Of a DNA stretch of 64,000 bases, positions 60,874-64,000 are shown in pieces (position 1 is the stretch's first letter; the number at the start of each line of letters is the position of its first letter). The stretch spans positions 182,501 through 246,500 of the forward strand of contig JAWDGP010005043.1 in the NCBI GenBank assembly GCA_033675545.1. Direction: 5' to 3'. The notes under the pieces were generated by a model. It was not told the DNA's origin, ran no database searches, and saw nothing but the letters and a program-made list of their open reading frames with translations. A program made the translations under genes and the position numbers. The stretch is from Elysia crispata. Its lineage: Eukaryota; Mollusca; Gastropoda; Plakobranchidae.

Positions 60874-61120
60874 TCGCTAGCTCACTCCTCTCTACCCTCC
60901 TTCCTGGCCCCACGCCTCCCAAATTTCTGTCTCCCTCCCTGCCCTTCTCTATATCTTTTTTATCCTTTACTTAAGCGTTTCTCTTAAGTTTGTTATCAAA
61001 TGGGCTGGTGTTTACAATGTGTTATATGCGACACATCGTCATGTTCAAATGTGTTTATATTAATACCGACCTTGACTAAGAATGTCTAAAAGATTCCTTA
61101 CAGTTTTTGTCTTGGTTTCA
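59776..61120. repeat. Intergenic DNA with (GA)n and (GATA)n
   Basis: (GA)n at about 60172-60256 and (GATA)n at 60811-60872; otherwise nothing recognised. Confidence 0.85.
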
Positions 61121-61211
61121 GAGTCCTGTAATCTCTGACCTATCTTCTTTCCTTCTCCTTGCCAAACACGCTTTTCCCCCCTCTCCTAAACCACTTTCGT
61201 TTCCTCCAACC

Positions 61212-62272
<1,061 letters not shown>

Positions 62273-62276
<4 letters not shown>

Positions 62277-63290
62277 GGGTTGGGGAGGGAGAATATGTCT
62301 GACGTCAAATGAGATTAAGATGTGGAAAGGCACTAAGCGTCTGACATGCATTTCTATTTGTCATTTGCTGCAGGACATATTTGCTATCCACAATCATTAG
62401 TCCAAGAGTTTGATATTTTGATAAACCAACTCATACAGACTGTGTTTGATTTGTAAGAATTTGTGTTAATTTGCCATTAATCTGGACTGTTTTTAAGAGC
62501 TTTTCAGAAAATTGTAAATAGTTAATTGATGCGGACTTTGAGAGTTTTTGTGAAAGTTTGGCGCTGACCCAGTGGTGTAAATTCGGCACTGCTCAACAGC
62601 TGTGGACTCAATTTGTTTTAACTCTGTTTTGTAAAGTTAGCTTATGTATGGCTGAATGATGTTTCGAAATCTCTCATCTTCTTTCATCAGACAGATGAGA
62701 GCTACTTAAGCTTTTAGATGAGCCTTATTTATGTAAAACTAGACGCTGCTCGAATGGTCTTCAAACGAAGATTTAGAGGTGGTAGTAATCTGGTCTGATT
62801 GTGACAGAAATTTAGTAAAAGTAATTAACGATGGACTGCCTTAATTTGAAGCTTGACAAACAAATCTCTAACGCTTGAAGAGAAAGCTAATAAACCTTGA
62901 TTAATTTGAGTGCATTTACATTAAAACGAGTAGGTATTCTTTAGCAAACAATGCAGTATCCTCAATACAGCCAGCCCTGTCACGTAACAATAAATCTTGA
63001 ACTTGTTATTAGCACAGACTCAATCAATTCCAAAACAAAGTTCGTTATAGAAAGACGTAGTATTAGCAATAGTAACCAAAACGACTGCAATTATTGAGAC
63101 ATTGGTATGATTGGAATAAAGTTCTCTAAGTAATTTACAGAAAACTTCAAAAATTAAAATCAATAGACGGACGTGTTGACAGTATATTATAAACCTGTAA
63201 GATAGAAACAGCGTTTTCCTAGGAGCCTCCCACATAGGTTGCATTGTAACTACGCAATCAGCCACTTTAAGCTGCAACGCTACAAATATC
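62273..63290. other. Non-coding AT-rich DNA
   Basis: Nothing recognised. Confidence 0.45.
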
Positions 63291-63295
63291 TACTT

Positions 63296-63720
63296 GTCAC
63301 GACCAGGAACCGGTATTTTTGTCACGACCAGGAATCGGTATTGTTGTCACGACCAGAAATCGGTATTATTGTCACGACCATTAATCGGTATTGTTGTCAC
63401 GACCAGGAATCGGTATTGTTGTCACGACCAGGAATCGATATTGTTGTCACGACCAGGAATCGGTATTGTTGTCACGACCAGGAATCGGTATTGTTGTCAC
63501 GATCAGGAATCGATATTGTTGTCACGACCAGGAATCGGTATTGTTGTCACGACCATTAATCGGTATTGTTGTCACGACCAGGAATCGGTATTGTTGTCAC
63601 GACCAGGAATCGGTATTGTTGTCACGACCAGGAATCGGTATTATTGTCACGACCAGGAATCAGTATTATTGTCACGACCAGGAATCAGTATTGTTGTCAC
63701 GACCAGGAATCGGTATCATG
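63296..63720 (+). repeat. 25-bp minisatellite, 17 copies
   Basis: Unit GTCACGACCAGGAATCGGTA + TTGTT, in exact 25-bp steps from 63296 to 63696. Variants are ATTAATCGG, GAATCGATA and GAATCAGTA. With 25 bp (not a multiple of 3) and no stop, all three + frames stay open and give the same cyclic peptide, so the frames here are repeat artefacts. Confidence 0.97.
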
Positions 63721-64000
63721 CCATGGTCTGCATGTTTACATTGACAAGAACATAATATGGTTGAAATTCTATGATAGTTTGGCAAGCGTGAGATTAAAGG
63801 TATTCTTATGGTTTCATTCATACCAATTGGGTATCATTTGTCACTTGATTTTCCCCACAAGCTGATTGTGTTAATTGAGAAGATGACTTATCAAAATGAT
63901 TTTGCCACGGTTTGTTAGACTTAAGTGAGAGAATTAAAATCAACAATATTAGTTCTGCAGTTTTTACTGTCTCTCAATGAAAGTTTAATTTCAGTAGAAT
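63721..64000. other. Window end, nothing recognised
   Basis: AT-rich sequence without supported features. Confidence 0.4.

Noticed and set aside
63296..63755. Possible CRISPR array or repeat protein
   Set aside because: Units are contiguous 25-mers with no unique spacers, in eukaryotic DNA; open in all frames only because the unit lacks stops.

Overview
The window looks like nuclear DNA from an animal, most likely a mollusc and possibly a gastropod. That guess rests on long repeat-packed introns, a very high microsatellite load, tRNA-derived SINE-like repeats, words such as AGGCCTAGATCT, and one metazoan-type split gene; no marker fixes the species. There are no bacterial operons, rRNA genes, intact tRNA genes or CRISPR arrays. 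Almost all short open frames are chance frames or translations of simple repeats.

Only one protein-coding gene can be supported: an SLC28 (concentrative nucleoside transporter, CNT) relative on the + strand, 40678 to 59445. I assembled 12 coding exons. All junctions are GT-AG, the phases agree throughout, and the joined CDS is 1860 nt (619 codons plus stop). It keeps the CNT architecture and the HP1 Gln-Ser-Glu motif (residues 323-325). The family signature GXKX3NEFVA(Y/M/F) reads GVKMFATPMAGF (496-507), and the FANFSS motif of the next core helix reads FSAFTA (566-571). So it is a CNT fold with much of the canonical substrate site replaced.

The gene also carries two unusual arrays made by tandem duplication across exon-intron boundaries: seven 82-bp copies of the intron 8 acceptor plus the 5' part of exon 9 (51063-51620), and fourteen 71-bp copies of the exon 11 end plus its donor (about 53268-54290). 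The last intron then holds about 4.1 kb of a 48/58/79-bp minisatellite, entered through a candidate alternative terminal exon.

Layout: 0-9 kb holds AT-rich DNA with two duplicated sequence pairs and microsatellites. 9.2-10.8 kb is a foldback-like element with about 270-bp inverted arms around five 39-nt hairpins whose stems show compensatory changes. 11.6-15.6 kb has a SINE-like copy and a diverged 1.2-kb tandem duplication. 16.7-17.3 kb has a tRNA-like sequence between direct repeats. 19-30.2 kb is a decayed tandem array of multi-kb units, with shorter deletion derivatives. 31-34.3 kb is a cluster of same-strand SINE-like copies with a 48-bp palindrome. 35.4-35.9 kb is the broken 3' end of a non-LTR retrotransposon on the - strand. 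36-40.6 kb shows no gene. 40.7-59.8 kb is the transporter. 59.8-64 kb is microsatellite-rich and ends in a 17-copy 25-bp minisatellite.
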